A stretch of DNA of 64,000 bases, from positions 1-64,000 of the forward strand of contig CAVPOU010000007.1 of assembly GCA_963707125.1 (NCBI GenBank). Direction: 5' to 3'. The notes under the pieces are model-generated. The model worked only from the letters and a program-made list of their open reading frames with translations. It was not told the origin of the DNA and ran no database searches. Every line of letters begins with the position of its first letter. The stretch's first letter is position 1. The translations under genes and the position numbers were made by a program. Positions 8,423 through 16,773 of this stretch are shown here, piece after piece. The DNA is from CAVPDE01 sp963707125. GTDB lineage: Bacteria; Desulfobacterota; DSM-4660; Desulfatiglandales; HGW-15.

Positions 8423-9217
8423 ATGCCTATAGAATGGTCTCTGCTTTTGTGGAACTTTGTTGCGGTCATGGGTTTCATGATCGCTGTCTGGGCGCTTAGC
8501 GTGGTGATCAAGAACGCAGGCATTGCCGACACGTTCTGGGGACTGGGATTTGTGCTGGTGGCCTGGATCACCTTTCTCGGGGCAGAGGGCTACCTGAGTC
8601 GCAGGCTGCTCATCACCCTCATCGTCACGGCATGGGGACTGAGACTTGCGTTGCATATCGGCATACGGAGCTGGGGCAAAGTCGAGGATCGCCGCTATCA
8701 GGCTTGGCGGCGGCAGTATGGAGAGCGGTTCTGGTGGGTCAGCCTCTTCACGGTTTTCCTTCTCCAGGGAGTGCTCCTGTGGGTGATTTCCTTGGTCGCC
8801 CAGGTGGGTCAGTGGTCCCCAAAGCCGGCCGGGTTGGTCTGGCTTGACGGGGTGGGTTTTCTGCTCTGGGCTGTTGGGTTCTTTTTCGAAGCCGTGGGCG
8901 ACTGGCAACTGGCGGCCTTTAAGGCGAATCCGGCCAACAGGGGAAGGGTGATGGCCCAAGGCCTCTGGCGTTACACGCGGCATCCCAACTACTTCGGGGA
9001 ATGCCTGATGTGGTGGGGGATCTTCCTCGTCACCCTGGCCACGCCTGGTTCCCTCTGGACAATCGTCAGCCCTCTCACCATCACCTTCTTGCTCTTGAAG
9101 GTCTCCGGGGTCACCCTCTTGGAACGGACCATTGTGGAGACGCGGCCGGAGTACCGGGAGTATCAGGAGAGGACGAGCGCCTTCATCCCCTGGTTCCCGA
9201 AAAGGGGGAACCCATGA
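8423..9217 (+). CDS. DUF1295 membrane protein (steroid 5-alpha-reductase-like)
   Basis: A 264-residue integral membrane protein of the DUF1295 family, with about seven helices and the conserved C-terminal signature RYTRHPNYFGECLMWWG, shared with 3-oxo-5-alpha-steroid 4-dehydrogenases and isoprenylcysteine methyltransferases. The motif binds a cofactor such as NADPH or SAM in better-known relatives; the reaction here is unknown. ATG 8423 follows TGGAGGAAATCCT. The stop codon overlaps the ATG of the next (truncated) methyltransferase gene by ATGA at 9214-9217, so translational coupling existed. DUF1295 genes are typical members of cyclopropane-fatty-acid gene clusters. Confidence 0.85.
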   Translation: MPIEWSLLLWNFVAVMGFMIAVWALSVVIKNAGIADTFWGLGFVLVAWITFLGAEGYLSRRLLITLIVTAWGLRLALHIGIRSWGKVEDRRYQAWRRQYGERFWWVSLFTVFLLQGVLLWVISLVAQVGQWSPKPAGLVWLDGVGFLLWAVGFFFEAVGDWQLAAFKANPANRGRVMAQGLWRYTRHPNYFGECLMWWGIFLVTLATPGSLWTIVSPLTITFLLLKVSGVTLLERTIVETRPEYREYQERTSAFIPWFPKRGNP

Positions 9218-9342
9218 AATCCCTCATTGACCTGGCGGAACAGGGCGTGATTCCAGACCGGCTCATCCGGTATGGCATAAATCTGGACCGATACCTTCCT
9301 TGTATCAGGAAAGAGACGGCAAGAGGGGCTCGCGCCTGCTGA
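9214..9342 (+). pseudogene. N-terminal stub of a CFA-synthase-like SAM methyltransferase
   Basis: Only 42 residues remain. The start MKSLIDLAEQGVIPDRLIRYGI is the typical beginning of the second, SAM-dependent methyltransferase found in cyclopropane-fatty-acid clusters (LAExGxxPDxLIRxGI). After about 25 residues the match stops and the frame closes at 9340-9342, inside the end of the oppositely oriented CFA synthase gene (from 9305). The 4-bp start/stop overlap with the DUF1295 gene shows that this was a genuine operon member. A deletion that removed the rest of the gene and joined it to the converging CFA synthase gene would explain the picture. Confidence 0.6.
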
Positions 9343-10585
9343 GGGGCTTGGCGAAGAGCATTTGCACGTCGCCCAGGTAGCGCTCCTGAAAACCGGCTTC
9401 GCAGTAGCACAGATAGAATTCCCACATGCGGACAAAGGTCTCCGAGTAGCCGAGGGCCTTAACCTGTGCGATGTTGTCGAAGAAGCGCTCCCTCCAAGTT
9501 CTCAGAGTTCGCGCATAGTGTGGAGTGATGTCTTCCAGGTGCACGAGACGCAGATCCGTGGCTGCGGCAACGGCGTCCCCCATGGCTGTCACCGAAGGGA
9601 TGCAACTTCCGGGAAAAATGTAGCGCTTGATGAAGTCCACTTCCTTCTTGTGCTTTTCAAAAACGTGGTCCGCAACGGTGATGGCCTGGAGAGCCATCAC
9701 ACCCCGCTCCGTCAGAAGGTTGCTGCAGCAGCGGAAAAAAGTCTCCAGGTAGTGGTGGCCCACGGCCTCGATCATTTCGATGGAGACCAGCTTGTCGAAG
9801 CGGCCTTTTAGGTCCCGATAGTCCTTGAAGAGGACGTGAACCCGGTCTCCCACTCCCGCGCTGTGGATCCGTTCCAAGGCGAGATCGTGCTGCGCCCTGG
9901 AGATCGTCGTGGTCGTCACACGGCACCCGTACCGGCCGGCCGCATAAATGGCAAACCCTCCCCACCCTGTGCCGATCTCCAGCACGTGGTCTTTTTCGGA
10001 AAGATCGAGCTTTTTGCAGATGCGGTCGTACTTCGCCACTGAAGCCTCTTGGAGGGAGCATTCGGGCCGCTCGAAAATGCCGCACGAATAGGTCAGGGTT
10101 TCATCCAGGAACAGGGCGTAGAAGTCATTGCCCAGGTCATAATGAGCGGCGATATTGATCCGGCTGCCCTTCCTGGAGTCCTTGTGGAGGAAGTGATAGG
10201 CCTTGTAAAGAGGCGCCTTCAGCCTTGACAGGCCCCTGTCGAGTCCCGTGAAAACGCTCTGGTTGAGGAGAATGATCCTGAGGAGGGCCGTCAGGTCGTC
10301 GGAGGACCAGTGACCCGCCATGTAGGCCTCACCGGCGCCGATGCTGCCCCCGAAAAGGACCTGGCTGTAGAAGCGGGGATGGCGCACGGCGAGCGAGGCA
10401 CGGAGGTCGCACTCTTCAGCCCTGCGGCCAAAGACATGCTGCTCCACTCCGTCTCTCAGAACGATCTCTCCAAGATGAATCCTCCGAAGGAGGGAAAGGA
10501 GAGTCCGTTTTGCCCATTCATCCAGTTTTGTGAGCAGGGTGGATTGCGCCAATGGCCTTTCTGCAGGAAGGATGGACTCGCTCAT
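9305..10585 (-). CDS. cfa: Cyclopropane-fatty-acyl-phospholipid synthase
   Basis: A 426-residue protein of the Cfa family. It moves a methylene group from S-adenosylmethionine to the double bond of unsaturated acyl chains in membrane phospholipids. Visible motifs are the SAM-binding block VLEIGTGWGGFAIYAA, IEMIEAVGHHYLETFF in the centre, and MWEFYLCYCEAGF at the C-terminus, which holds the conserved Cys of the active site. The N-terminal 100 residues carry the usual small domain. Start at ATG 10585 is set by AAGGAG about 9 bp before it and by the 4-bp ATGA overlap with the DUF1365 stop (10582-10584), so it is coupled to that gene. The 3' end overlaps the opposing methyltransferase stub by 38 bp. 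Confidence 0.92.
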   Translation of the reverse strand: MSESILPAERPLAQSTLLTKLDEWAKRTLLSLLRRIHLGEIVLRDGVEQHVFGRRAEECDLRASLAVRHPRFYSQVLFGGSIGAGEAYMAGHWSSDDLTALLRIILLNQSVFTGLDRGLSRLKAPLYKAYHFLHKDSRKGSRINIAAHYDLGNDFYALFLDETLTYSCGIFERPECSLQEASVAKYDRICKKLDLSEKDHVLEIGTGWGGFAIYAAGRYGCRVTTTTISRAQHDLALERIHSAGVGDRVHVLFKDYRDLKGRFDKLVSIEMIEAVGHHYLETFFRCCSNLLTERGVMALQAITVADHVFEKHKKEVDFIKRYIFPGSCIPSVTAMGDAVAAATDLRLVHLEDITPHYARTLRTWRERFFDNIAQVKALGYSETFVRMWEFYLCYCEAGFQERYLGDVQMLFAKPLSRREPLLPSLS

Positions 10586-11349
10586 GTTTGTCTCCTTTTT
10601 GCCGGATGAACGTGGATGGGTGCACCCTTGACGATGAGCCGCAGGGCCTGCCAATAGATCATGGCCACGATCTTGACCGTCATCAGAGGGTACCGGAGAA
10701 GACTGCGGGCAAGGGCGGGACCTGACATCTCCCTTCGCCGGAGAGACAGGGTCGCATCGAAGCGCCGTTTCCCCTCTTGGGTCATGTTGACGAAGTGCAC
10801 TTGAATGCTTTCACCCGGCACCCTGAACCTCCAGTCGTAGTGAATCTCCATTTCCATGAAGGGAGAAACGTGGAACGCTTTGGAAAAGCGGTAGCGTCTC
10901 CAGTCCTGGCTCGGGTGCTCGTTCAAGGCGTCATCCAGCACATAGCAGTGCTCCTCACCCCAGGGCGTGTTGTGGACCTCCGCCACGATGGTTTCCACAC
11001 GACGATCTTCCCGATCATAACAGAAGTAAAAGCTCGCGGGATTGAAACAGTGACCGAAATACCGGAAATGGGTCAAAAGCCGTATAGGGCCGGCAGGGCG
11101 ATTACCCGTCTCTTTCTCGACTAAATCCCGCGCGGCGCGGTCCAGGGGAACCAGGGGATCACCGAGGTGGTCCCTCCTCCGCAGGTAGGCGAGATTGACC
11201 TGACGGCTTGACCAGAACCATCGGCCTGCAAAGAGGGTCGGGAGTTCCGAGAGATCCACATACATGAGAAAGAGGCGGTAATGAAAAGCGTTCTGAACCG
11301 GGCTGAAACGACGGTGCCGCACCTTCCCCTCGTAGATGGCGCTGTGCAT
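10582..11349 (-). CDS. DUF1365 family protein
   Basis: A 255-residue soluble protein of the DUF1365 family, beginning MHSAIYEGKVRHRRFSPVQNAF and containing RLLTHFRYFGHCFNPASFYFCYD and EVHNTPWGEEHCYVL, all typical of the family. DUF1365 is almost always encoded between an FAD-dependent oxidoreductase and a CFA synthase, as here, and is thought to help modify unsaturated lipids; the chemistry is unproven. It starts 2 bp after the upstream stop (11352-11354), and its own stop overlaps the cfa start, so the three genes form one tightly coupled operon read leftward. Confidence 0.9.
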   Translation of the reverse strand: MHSAIYEGKVRHRRFSPVQNAFHYRLFLMYVDLSELPTLFAGRWFWSSRQVNLAYLRRRDHLGDPLVPLDRAARDLVEKETGNRPAGPIRLLTHFRYFGHCFNPASFYFCYDREDRRVETIVAEVHNTPWGEEHCYVLDDALNEHPSQDWRRYRFSKAFHVSPFMEMEIHYDWRFRVPGESIQVHFVNMTQEGKRRFDATLSLRRREMSGPALARSLLRYPLMTVKIVAMIYWQALRLIVKGAPIHVHPAKRRQT

Positions 11350-11351
11350 GA

Positions 11352-12596
11352 TCAAAGGCCTTTCCCAAAGTGCTTGCACACGGCCAGAGCGCTCTTCACC
11401 CCATCCTCGTGGAACCCGTAACTCCAGTAAGCGCCGCAGTAGTAGGTGCGCCGCACCCCGCTGATCTCCTCTCTTCTCCCCTGGGCCGTGACACCGGCAG
11501 GTGTCAAAACCGGATGAGCGTAAAAAAGTTTTCGCACAATCTTTGACGGGTCAATCTCGGCCGGCCGGTTCAGGGTCACGCAGAATTCCACCGGCGCGTC
11601 CAGGCCCTGGAGGATATTCATGTCGTAAGTGAGGGCCACGCGTCCCAGGCTCTCGCGCGGCACATGGTAGTTCCAGGCGGCCCAACATTTTCTGTGGCGC
11701 GGCAGGAGGGAGGAGTCGGTGTGGAGAACCGTCAGGTTTTCCTGATAGGGAAGGGCTCCCAGCACATCCTTTTCCGCCTCTGAGGGGTCAGAGAGCAGGG
11801 CAAGAGCTTCGTCGCTGTGGACAGCCAGGACGACGGCGTCGAAGCGTTCAGTCCCTCCGTCTCGGGAGCGGACTTCCACGTAATCGTCTCTACGGGCGAT
11901 GGACTCCACAGGGCAGTTGAGGCGGATTCGGTCGGCAAAGGGCTTGATCAGCTTTTCCACATACTGCCTGGAACCTCCCTGGACCACCAGCCACTGGGGC
12001 TGGTTGCGCACTTTCAGGAACCCGTGATTGTGAAAGAACTCCACGAAATAACGGGCAGGGAACTGCCGAAACCGGATCGGATCTGCAGACCAAACCGCAG
12101 CGCCCATGGGCAGGATAAACTTCTCGATGAACAGGGGAGAGTATTTTTCTCTTTCCAGGTAGCCCGCCAGGGTCACCTGGTCGTCACGGGCTTCGAGCAG
12201 CTTTAACGCTTCCTTTCTAAAACGGAAGATGTCCATGACCATGCGATAGAACGCCGGTCTGAGAAGATTGCGGCGCTGGGCAAAGAGGGTGTCCAGGGAA
12301 CTGGGGCTGAACTCCAAACCCGTTTGCTCGCATTGCAGGCTGAAGCTCATCCGCGAAGGCTTCCAGGTCACGCCGAGCCGACGGAGCAACTTGAGGAAGT
12401 TGGGGTAGGTGACCTCGTTGAACACGATGAAGCCCGTGTCCACGGCAAAAGTCCTGCCTTGCGCCTCCACATCGTGGGTGTGGGTGTGCCCGCCGATGTA
12501 GTCATTTTTTTCGAACACGGTGATGTCGTGGGAGTTCGATAAAAGGCAGGCGGTCACCATCCCTGAGATGCCTGTTCCGACAATTGCGATCTTCAT
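11352..12596 (-). CDS. FAD-dependent oxidoreductase of the CFA cluster (amine-oxidase fold)
   Basis: A 414-residue flavoprotein. The N-terminus MKIAIVGTGISGMVTA is a dinucleotide-binding GxGxxG fold and is followed by FEKNDYIGGHTHT, the second FAD contact of the amine-oxidase/protoporphyrinogen-oxidase type. It continues through QPQWLVVQGGSRQYVEKL and ends YCGAYWSYGFHEDGVKSAL, the conserved C-terminal FAD block of this cluster-specific family. It probably oxidises or isomerises a membrane lipid or isoprenoid substrate ahead of the CFA step; the substrate is not known. It is the first gene of the three-gene operon with DUF1365 and cfa. A large palindrome lies just upstream. Confidence 0.9.
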   Translation of the reverse strand: MKIAIVGTGISGMVTACLLSNSHDITVFEKNDYIGGHTHTHDVEAQGRTFAVDTGFIVFNEVTYPNFLKLLRRLGVTWKPSRMSFSLQCEQTGLEFSPSSLDTLFAQRRNLLRPAFYRMVMDIFRFRKEALKLLEARDDQVTLAGYLEREKYSPLFIEKFILPMGAAVWSADPIRFRQFPARYFVEFFHNHGFLKVRNQPQWLVVQGGSRQYVEKLIKPFADRIRLNCPVESIARRDDYVEVRSRDGGTERFDAVVLAVHSDEALALLSDPSEAEKDVLGALPYQENLTVLHTDSSLLPRHRKCWAAWNYHVPRESLGRVALTYDMNILQGLDAPVEFCVTLNRPAEIDPSKIVRKLFYAHPVLTPAGVTAQGRREEISGVRRTYYCGAYWSYGFHEDGVKSALAVCKHFGKGL

Positions 12597-12662
12597 CGGC
12601 TATACCCCCGGATTCGAAGCAGTGGCAACTTAACTAAAGCAAACGCATTAACTCTTTTTACC

Positions 12663-12707
12663 CCCCCACCCTTCCCTCCCCCTCGAGGGGGGAGGGAAGG
12701 GTGGGGG
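12663..12707. repeat. Near-perfect GC-rich palindrome
   Basis: The two arms read CCCCCACCCTTCCCTCCCCC and its complement GGGGG(G)AGGGAAGGGTGGGGG around a TCGA centre. It lies between the DUF1499 gene and the FAD oxidoreductase gene, both read leftward. A palindrome of the same style is at 21803-21856. It could form a very stable hairpin, but there is no T-run, so it is better seen as a REP-like element than a terminator. Confidence 0.7.
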
Positions 12708-12744
12708 TGATGGCAACTCATTTAAGGCGTCCGTATGTATTGCC

Positions 12745-13195
12745 TTAATTCGTTTTTTCGGCTGCGCGCAGGTAGTGATCGGAGATCTGTTTCATCCGTT
12801 TCCGGTTCACGCCGAAGTCATAATAGCCTGCTCTGGAGGCGGAGCGAAAGTGAATAAGACGCGGCCGAATCCTCCAGGACAAACTCCACGTCATCGACGA
12901 ATTGGAAAAGGGCCGAGCGGAATTCCACATGAAGGTAGGAGGGGGTGGCGGAGACGATAGTGGCCCGTTTCATCTCCCGCACAAGGGCAACCAGGCGGTT
13001 CATGCTTTCCTCGCCTGACTTGATGTAGGGCAGGGGAGTCATCGCGCGGTCCGGATCTTTGTTTTTCGTGGACACGCAATTGGGGGAATCAGGGCACGGC
13101 GCAAGGTCAGCCGGTGTTGCGCTGCGGCTGTCCTGGGCATGGCCGGCGCACGCGACGGCGCTCATTACAATGAGAAACAAGGCCACCATTTTCAT
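12745..13195 (-). pseudogene. DUF1499 lipoprotein with one frameshift
   Basis: The N-terminus MKMVALFLIVMSAVACAG is a lipoprotein signal with the lipobox SAVAC. Then come the DUF1499 blocks PCPDSPNCVST and SYLHVEFRSALFQFVDDVEFVL in one frame and IHFRSASRAGYYDFGVNRKRMKQI in the next. The family reads these continuously (DDVEF...IHxRSASRxGxxDxGxNRxR), so a one-base change near 12860-12872 has split the gene. ATG 13195 was chosen because AAAGGGAGA directly precedes it and the signal peptide begins there. Function of DUF1499 is unknown. Without the frameshift the product would be about 150 residues, normal for the family. Confidence 0.75.
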
Positions 13196-13212
13196 TCTCC
13201 CTTTAAGCACCA

Positions 13213-14395
13213 TTAATTTCGCTTTCTGCACCACTGTGAAGGCACAAACAAAGGGACGAAGGTGCAAAGGCACAAAGCAGAAAAACCATTACGCTTTGTC
13301 CCTTTGTCCCTCTGTGCCTTTGTGCCTGTCTTCATTTCACCGGGCCCCTCAAATCCATGTCCGGAGGGGCGATGGCGCAGGCCCTTGACCCATCGCGCAG
13401 GGAAAGCCTCCAAGCCGTTCTCTGCACCCAGGAGAGCCCCGAGCACAGTGCCCCGATGCACATTGTCGCCGCCCAGATTGGTGTTTGCAACCAGCCCCTG
13501 CTCCGGCCGGTTGTGGTATTTCAAAGCAAGGTAGATCACGGAAGGCACCGAGTCCTCCACGTAACAGGCCGTGCTCAGGCGCCGGCCCACAACCGCTTCG
13601 TCGGGGTCATCAAGCCACTGCAAATAAGGAAAACCATATAGAGGGTTTTTCTGGCCCCGGATCTGCTGCACAAGAACATCGCGAAAGGGCTTGCCTGAAA
13701 TCACCTCAAGGAGGAGGTTGACGAGAAGCTCGGCAGCCGTTACCATCTTTTGGCCCAAATGGGTGAGGGAGAGGTGCTCGATCGCCGCTTCCCTCGCCCG
13801 GTTGGGCGAATGCCTGTAGAAGACAACAATGGGCACCAGACCGACCAAGCCCGCCGATGTGCTTCTCCATGACCCCGCATTGATGGGCGGGCTTGCCTGC
13901 CGCATAGTTCGTGAAGAAGTGGCGGTGGTATTCTTCCACGTAAGTGTCGCGGTGGGATTTCCCGGCGTTGTCATGAAAGGCGATGTATCGTTTCAGGTAG
14001 TCGTCCGAGGAGTATCCCCTGTGGGCATTGAGGGATTCCATCAGGAGGGCACAGAGTTTCAAGTTAAGCGTGTTCTCCCCGGCCTCCAGGAACTGGTGAT
14101 AATGGATGCCTCGTTTGCCCCAGTACTGGGCCTGGTCGTGCAGAATATTGGCCTTTTCATTGAGAGGACTGTAGGAAGAGCGCCACAGGATGCTGTCCGG
14201 ATGGGGATTCTTAGGGGCAACAAAATCGGTCACGTGACCATAGTCCCTCTGGAGAGCAAGGGTGTCGTAATACCAGTGCACGGGCATAGCCAGGGCGTCA
14301 CCGATGAAAAGCCCGTAGATTGCCCCCCGGCAACGTGATTCATCCGATAGGGGTTGCCTATTTGACAATTTCAATGTCTCCGGAGTACCTTCCAA
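13213..14395 (-). pseudogene. ADP-ribosylglycohydrolase (DraG/ARH family), frameshifted
   Basis: Two frames make one protein. The N-terminal part (from about 14340) has RGAIYGLFIGDALAMPVHWYYD, the first metal-binding GDALG-like block; the C-terminal part has TACYVEDSVPSVIYLALKYH and NLGGDNVHRGTVLGALLGA, the second block (GGDxDT-like, here GGDN). Together they are the family of ADP-ribosyl hydrolases that remove ADP-ribose from proteins or small molecules. The frame changes near 13845-13860, at GGL-VGLVPIVVFY. The start is unclear (TTG 14395 or a later codon) and overlaps the end of the 60-residue gene upstream. The last 35 residues come from an intergenic repeat and do not belong to the family. 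Confidence 0.75.
13239..13327. repeat. Inverted repeat of GGCACAAA/TTTGTGCC type
   Basis: The left arm reads AAGGCACAAACAAAGGGACG and the right arm CTTTGTCCCTTTGTCCC followed by TCTGTGCCTTTGTGCC, an imperfect inverted pair with a second AAAGGCACAAAG inside. Such GGCACAAAGGG strings are common degenerate intergenic repeats. It forms the out-of-place tail of the ADP-ribosylglycohydrolase frame, so the natural stop of that gene was probably replaced by this insertion. Confidence 0.55.
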
Positions 14396-14540
14396 CCACG
14401 TCCTCCTCTACGCACTCCGCTAGGTCCTCTTCTGTTGCGTCTTTAATGCTCTTCAAAGCGTCCAGAGGGCAAAGGAACTCGCTGCCTGTCTTATCCTTGA
14501 GCCGAACGTACTTTTTCCGATGGGCATCTTTGTCAGCCAT
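14358..14540 (-). CDS. Small conserved protein, paralogue of the 55-residue protein at 30114
   Basis: A 60-residue acidic/basic protein: MADKDAHRKKYVRLKDKTGS then EFLCPLDALKSIKDATEEDL. It aligns along its whole length with the protein at 30114-30281: both have KDxHxxxxVxxKDKxGxEFxCxxDxLKxxKxxxxEDLxxCV and share two cysteines at equivalent places. Such a pair in one window means a real small protein family, not chance frames. A ribosome site (AAGGGGG) precedes the ATG at 14540. The function is unknown; one or two conserved Cys could bind metal or form a disulfide. It is followed on the same strand by the ADP-ribosylglycohydrolase. Confidence 0.7.
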   Translation of the reverse strand: MADKDAHRKKYVRLKDKTGSEFLCPLDALKSIKDATEEDLAECVEEDVVGRYSGDIEIVK

Positions 14541-14596
14541 CTAAGAACCCCCTTCACAATTAAGGTCCTAGTGTCGTATACCAGAAAAAGGTTGTC

Positions 14597-14735
14597 ATCT
14601 CGACCACAGGGAGAGATCTGACTCGCCTTGGCGAGTCATCCTGAGCAAGGCGAAGGATCTAATGATAATTGTCCCATCCCTCTCTTTGATCGGGACAATG
14701 CTCCGCATTGGATTTCTCACTTCGTTCGAAATGAC
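14597..14735. repeat. Intergenic inverted repeat, GTCATCTCGA...TTCGAAATGACA family
   Basis: Begins GTCATCTCGACCACAGGG and ends TTCGTTCGAAATGACAC. Related copies are at 18045-18122, 19963-20034 and 30399-30472. This copy is the longest because a second inverted piece (GACTCGCCTTGGCGAGTC) is inserted in it. The whole gap between 14541 and 14877 consists of this repeat and short unassigned sequence; no gene was seen. Confidence 0.6.
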
Positions 14736-14877
14736 ACTTAAGTTAAGAAATTAAAGGTACACGATACTAGAGTGGCTTGAATTTATTAACCCAATGAGAA
14801 GAAGTCAAGGGCAGGGAGCTTGAACAGGAGAACAGGGAGATATAAATTAGGTATTATTTTACAAAGGAGGTTTCCCT

Positions 14878-15081
14878 ATGTCCTACGTTATTGAAATCCC
14901 GGGCTTTGAAATGCCTCATTCCAAGCATGAGCAACATCTCTGCTTTCTGCAGAATGTGGGCTATGTTGAGAAAAACCTGGAGGAGTACAAGAGGCTGGTC
15001 AGAAATCCGAAGTTCGTTTGCAAGAGCTGCGGCCGAGTGGCAGAGAACTCGGTTAATCTCTGCGAGCCTGAGAAGCTTTGA
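14878..15081 (+). CDS. Small protein with a zinc-ribbon-like CxxCGR motif
   Basis: A 67-residue protein starting MSYVIEIPGFEMPHSKHEQH and carrying FVCKSCGRVAENSVNLC near its C-terminus (cysteines 48, 51 and 62). The spacing is that of half a zinc ribbon or a rubredoxin-like knuckle, so one metal per monomer or dimer is possible. ATG 14878 is preceded by the strong site AAAGGAGG at 8 bp. A rho-independent terminator follows at 15202. It faces the encapsulin operon and shares that terminator. I do not recognise the family; its position beside the nanocompartment may be chance. Confidence 0.65.
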   Translation: MSYVIEIPGFEMPHSKHEQHLCFLQNVGYVEKNLEEYKRLVRNPKFVCKSCGRVAENSVNLCEPEKL

Positions 15082-15201
15082 TCTTTTCGAGTTCCCTGAA
15101 CGGCGTCATCGTGTCCCTTCATCCTGCCAGCCGCATCCTTGGTTCCTCCCAGGTCCGTGTGGAGAGCAAGGGAAGGTTTTGTATTGTTGCAGGAGATTAC
15201 A

Positions 15202-15230
15202 AAAAGGGCCCTTTGCGAGGGCCCTTTTAT
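15202..15230. terminator. Bidirectional rho-independent terminator
   Basis: Perfect inverted repeat AAAAGGGCCC - TTTGCGA - GGGCCCTTTT. It lies between the small zinc-ribbon-like gene (read rightward) and the encapsulin gene (read leftward). The A-run on the left and T-run on the right allow it to end transcription from both sides. Confidence 0.85.
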
Positions 15231-15267
15231 CGTTCATGCCTGAAAAGCGGATTTTCGCGCAGGGGTT

Positions 15268-16083
15268 CTACCGGGCAGTGTAATGTATCACGGCTGCCGG
15301 CTCCAGAATCCGGAAGGTGAAGGATTCCGTGATGTAAAGGGTGACGCTCGTCTGTGCATGCTTCTCGTACCCTATGGACAGATCCTGTCCAAGAATCAGT
15401 TCCAGGTCCCCACCACGCTGGGAAACCATGTAGGCTTCGTTTTCATAGGGTCCGCTGAGATAAGGGCTTAGGAGGACGGAGCCGCCGAGAACGTTTTCCG
15501 CCTGCATCTTGACCGGATACCCCTGGACATGGGCGGACATGCTGCTCCAAATTTTAGGACCGACCACGAAAGCGTAAGGCCCTTCCATGGACCTCTCCGC
15601 AAAGGTCGTGATCCCTTCTGCAATAGCCGTGAGCAACTGCTCGGGACCCGAACCCATGCTCAAACAGGTTGCCCCCGCACACATCTTGAGACCCTTGATA
15701 TTGGCTTCAGGCAGGCCGTGGTAAATGACTTTCTCCTCGAAGAGGGCGATTTTCTTTGCAGCCTCTTGAAGATTCGTCAGATTGATGTCTCTGGCCCCGC
15801 GCACGACATTGTCGAGCTCTGTGATATTCAGATCGAAAGGAATCCGGGTTTCAACAAGGTGATGCACTTTATAAATACCGTAAGAAACGTCTGCGGGCTT
15901 CTGGCCTGCAGGGTATTCGAGACGGCCTTCGGGAACGCCCGCAAAGTCCGTTCCCATAGGACCTTTGACATCGAGGACCTTACGAGCCGAGAGGGCCGCT
16001 GTCAGGCTTCGCGTGGCCTGCGCGTCGATTTCAGCCCATGCTTGCAACGTGATAGGCGCTAATTCTCTTTTCAGAATATCCAT
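15268..16083 (-). CDS. Encapsulin shell protein (family 1, HK97-fold)
   Basis: A 271-residue protein of the encapsulin (linocin M18) family. It starts MDILKRELAPITLQAWAEID, the conserved lumen-facing N-terminal helix, and continues TRSLTAALSARKVLDVKGP, GVPEGRLEYPAG and VYHGLPE-like blocks (VIYHGLPEANIKGL). It ends with the E-loop and A-domain strands, including ILGQDLSIGYEKHAQTSVTLYITESF. The length and order match the shell proteins that assemble into icosahedral protein cages loaded with enzymes. ATG 16083 was chosen over ATG 16089 because the ribosome site AAAGGAG is 7 bp before it. It lies 36 bp downstream of the hemerythrin gene, whose C-terminal peptide is the expected loading tag, so the two form an operon. 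Confidence 0.95.
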   Translation of the reverse strand: MDILKRELAPITLQAWAEIDAQATRSLTAALSARKVLDVKGPMGTDFAGVPEGRLEYPAGQKPADVSYGIYKVHHLVETRIPFDLNITELDNVVRGARDINLTNLQEAAKKIALFEEKVIYHGLPEANIKGLKMCAGATCLSMGSGPEQLLTAIAEGITTFAERSMEGPYAFVVGPKIWSSMSAHVQGYPVKMQAENVLGGSVLLSPYLSGPYENEAYMVSQRGGDLELILGQDLSIGYEKHAQTSVTLYITESFTFRILEPAAVIHYTAR

Positions 16084-16119
16084 AGTCATTCTCCTTTACT
16101 TAAGCGTTTACTATTACGG

Positions 16120-16683
16120 TTATTTCCTTAGGCTCCCGATGCCAAGATCCGGCGGGAGGGTTCTGGTCTCAACCGCAGCAGGTTTGACCGGAGCTTCTTT
16201 CTTTTTCGCACCGATAAGGGCTTTTCCTGCCTTGGCGCCGGCTTTTCCCGGCACCGGAGGCAAGGTGATTCCAAGAAGCATGGTTTTGGCTTGGGCGAAC
16301 AGGGTCCCGAGGGTTGCCTGGTTTTCCGGAGGGAGCAATTGCTCCGCCATAGGGAAAATAACCGTTTCTTCTTCATCGAGGTGGTGGGTGGTGTATTCGC
16401 CGAGAGACTCCACCTTAATGGCAAAGTTTTCATGATCCCTCGGGAATCTCTGCAGGTCCTTGATGATCATCTCGATGATGTGGTGCTCGTTTACAGCCTC
16501 CAAGGCCTTCTTGTGTGCCTGGGGCTCCCCTTCGAGGAGGTCATAAAAATATTTTTCCTCCATGGTATGGTGCACAGTCAGGTGACGAATGAAATCGTCG
16601 GCTGCAGCGATGTTTGTCTTGGACTGCTCAAAGAGCTGTCTCAGAACTCCATGATGATCCACGAGTGCTTGGGTAATGTTCAT
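16120..16683 (-). CDS. Hemerythrin-like cargo protein with C-terminal encapsulin-loading peptide
   Basis: A 187-residue protein. Residues 1-130 are an HHE/hemerythrin four-helix bundle with the diiron ligands in order: H10-H11, HH at 38-39 followed by EEKYFY, EHHIIE at 66-71, and THHLDEEETVIFP at 99-111. Residues about 130-175 are a Lys/Ala/Pro-rich linker, and the extreme C-terminus is PPDLGIGSLRK. The LGIGSL core is the known targeting peptide that binds inside family 1 encapsulin shells. Hemerythrins bind O2 or NO or reduce oxidants, so this cargo probably makes the cage an oxygen/NO-handling compartment. ATG 16683 follows GGAGGG at 3-4 bp. The encapsulin gene starts 36 bp downstream. Confidence 0.93.
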   Translation of the reverse strand: MNITQALVDHHGVLRQLFEQSKTNIAAADDFIRHLTVHHTMEEKYFYDLLEGEPQAHKKALEAVNEHHIIEMIIKDLQRFPRDHENFAIKVESLGEYTTHHLDEEETVIFPMAEQLLPPENQATLGTLFAQAKTMLLGITLPPVPGKAGAKAGKALIGAKKKEAPVKPAAVETRTLPPDLGIGSLRK

Positions 16684-16773
16684 AAGCCCTCCATTTGTTT
16701 TTTTCATGCCTACACTGAAGGAATGGTAAATGGTGTGTCGGTTGAGTTGCCTTCCAACAGAGAATGATGCCTA

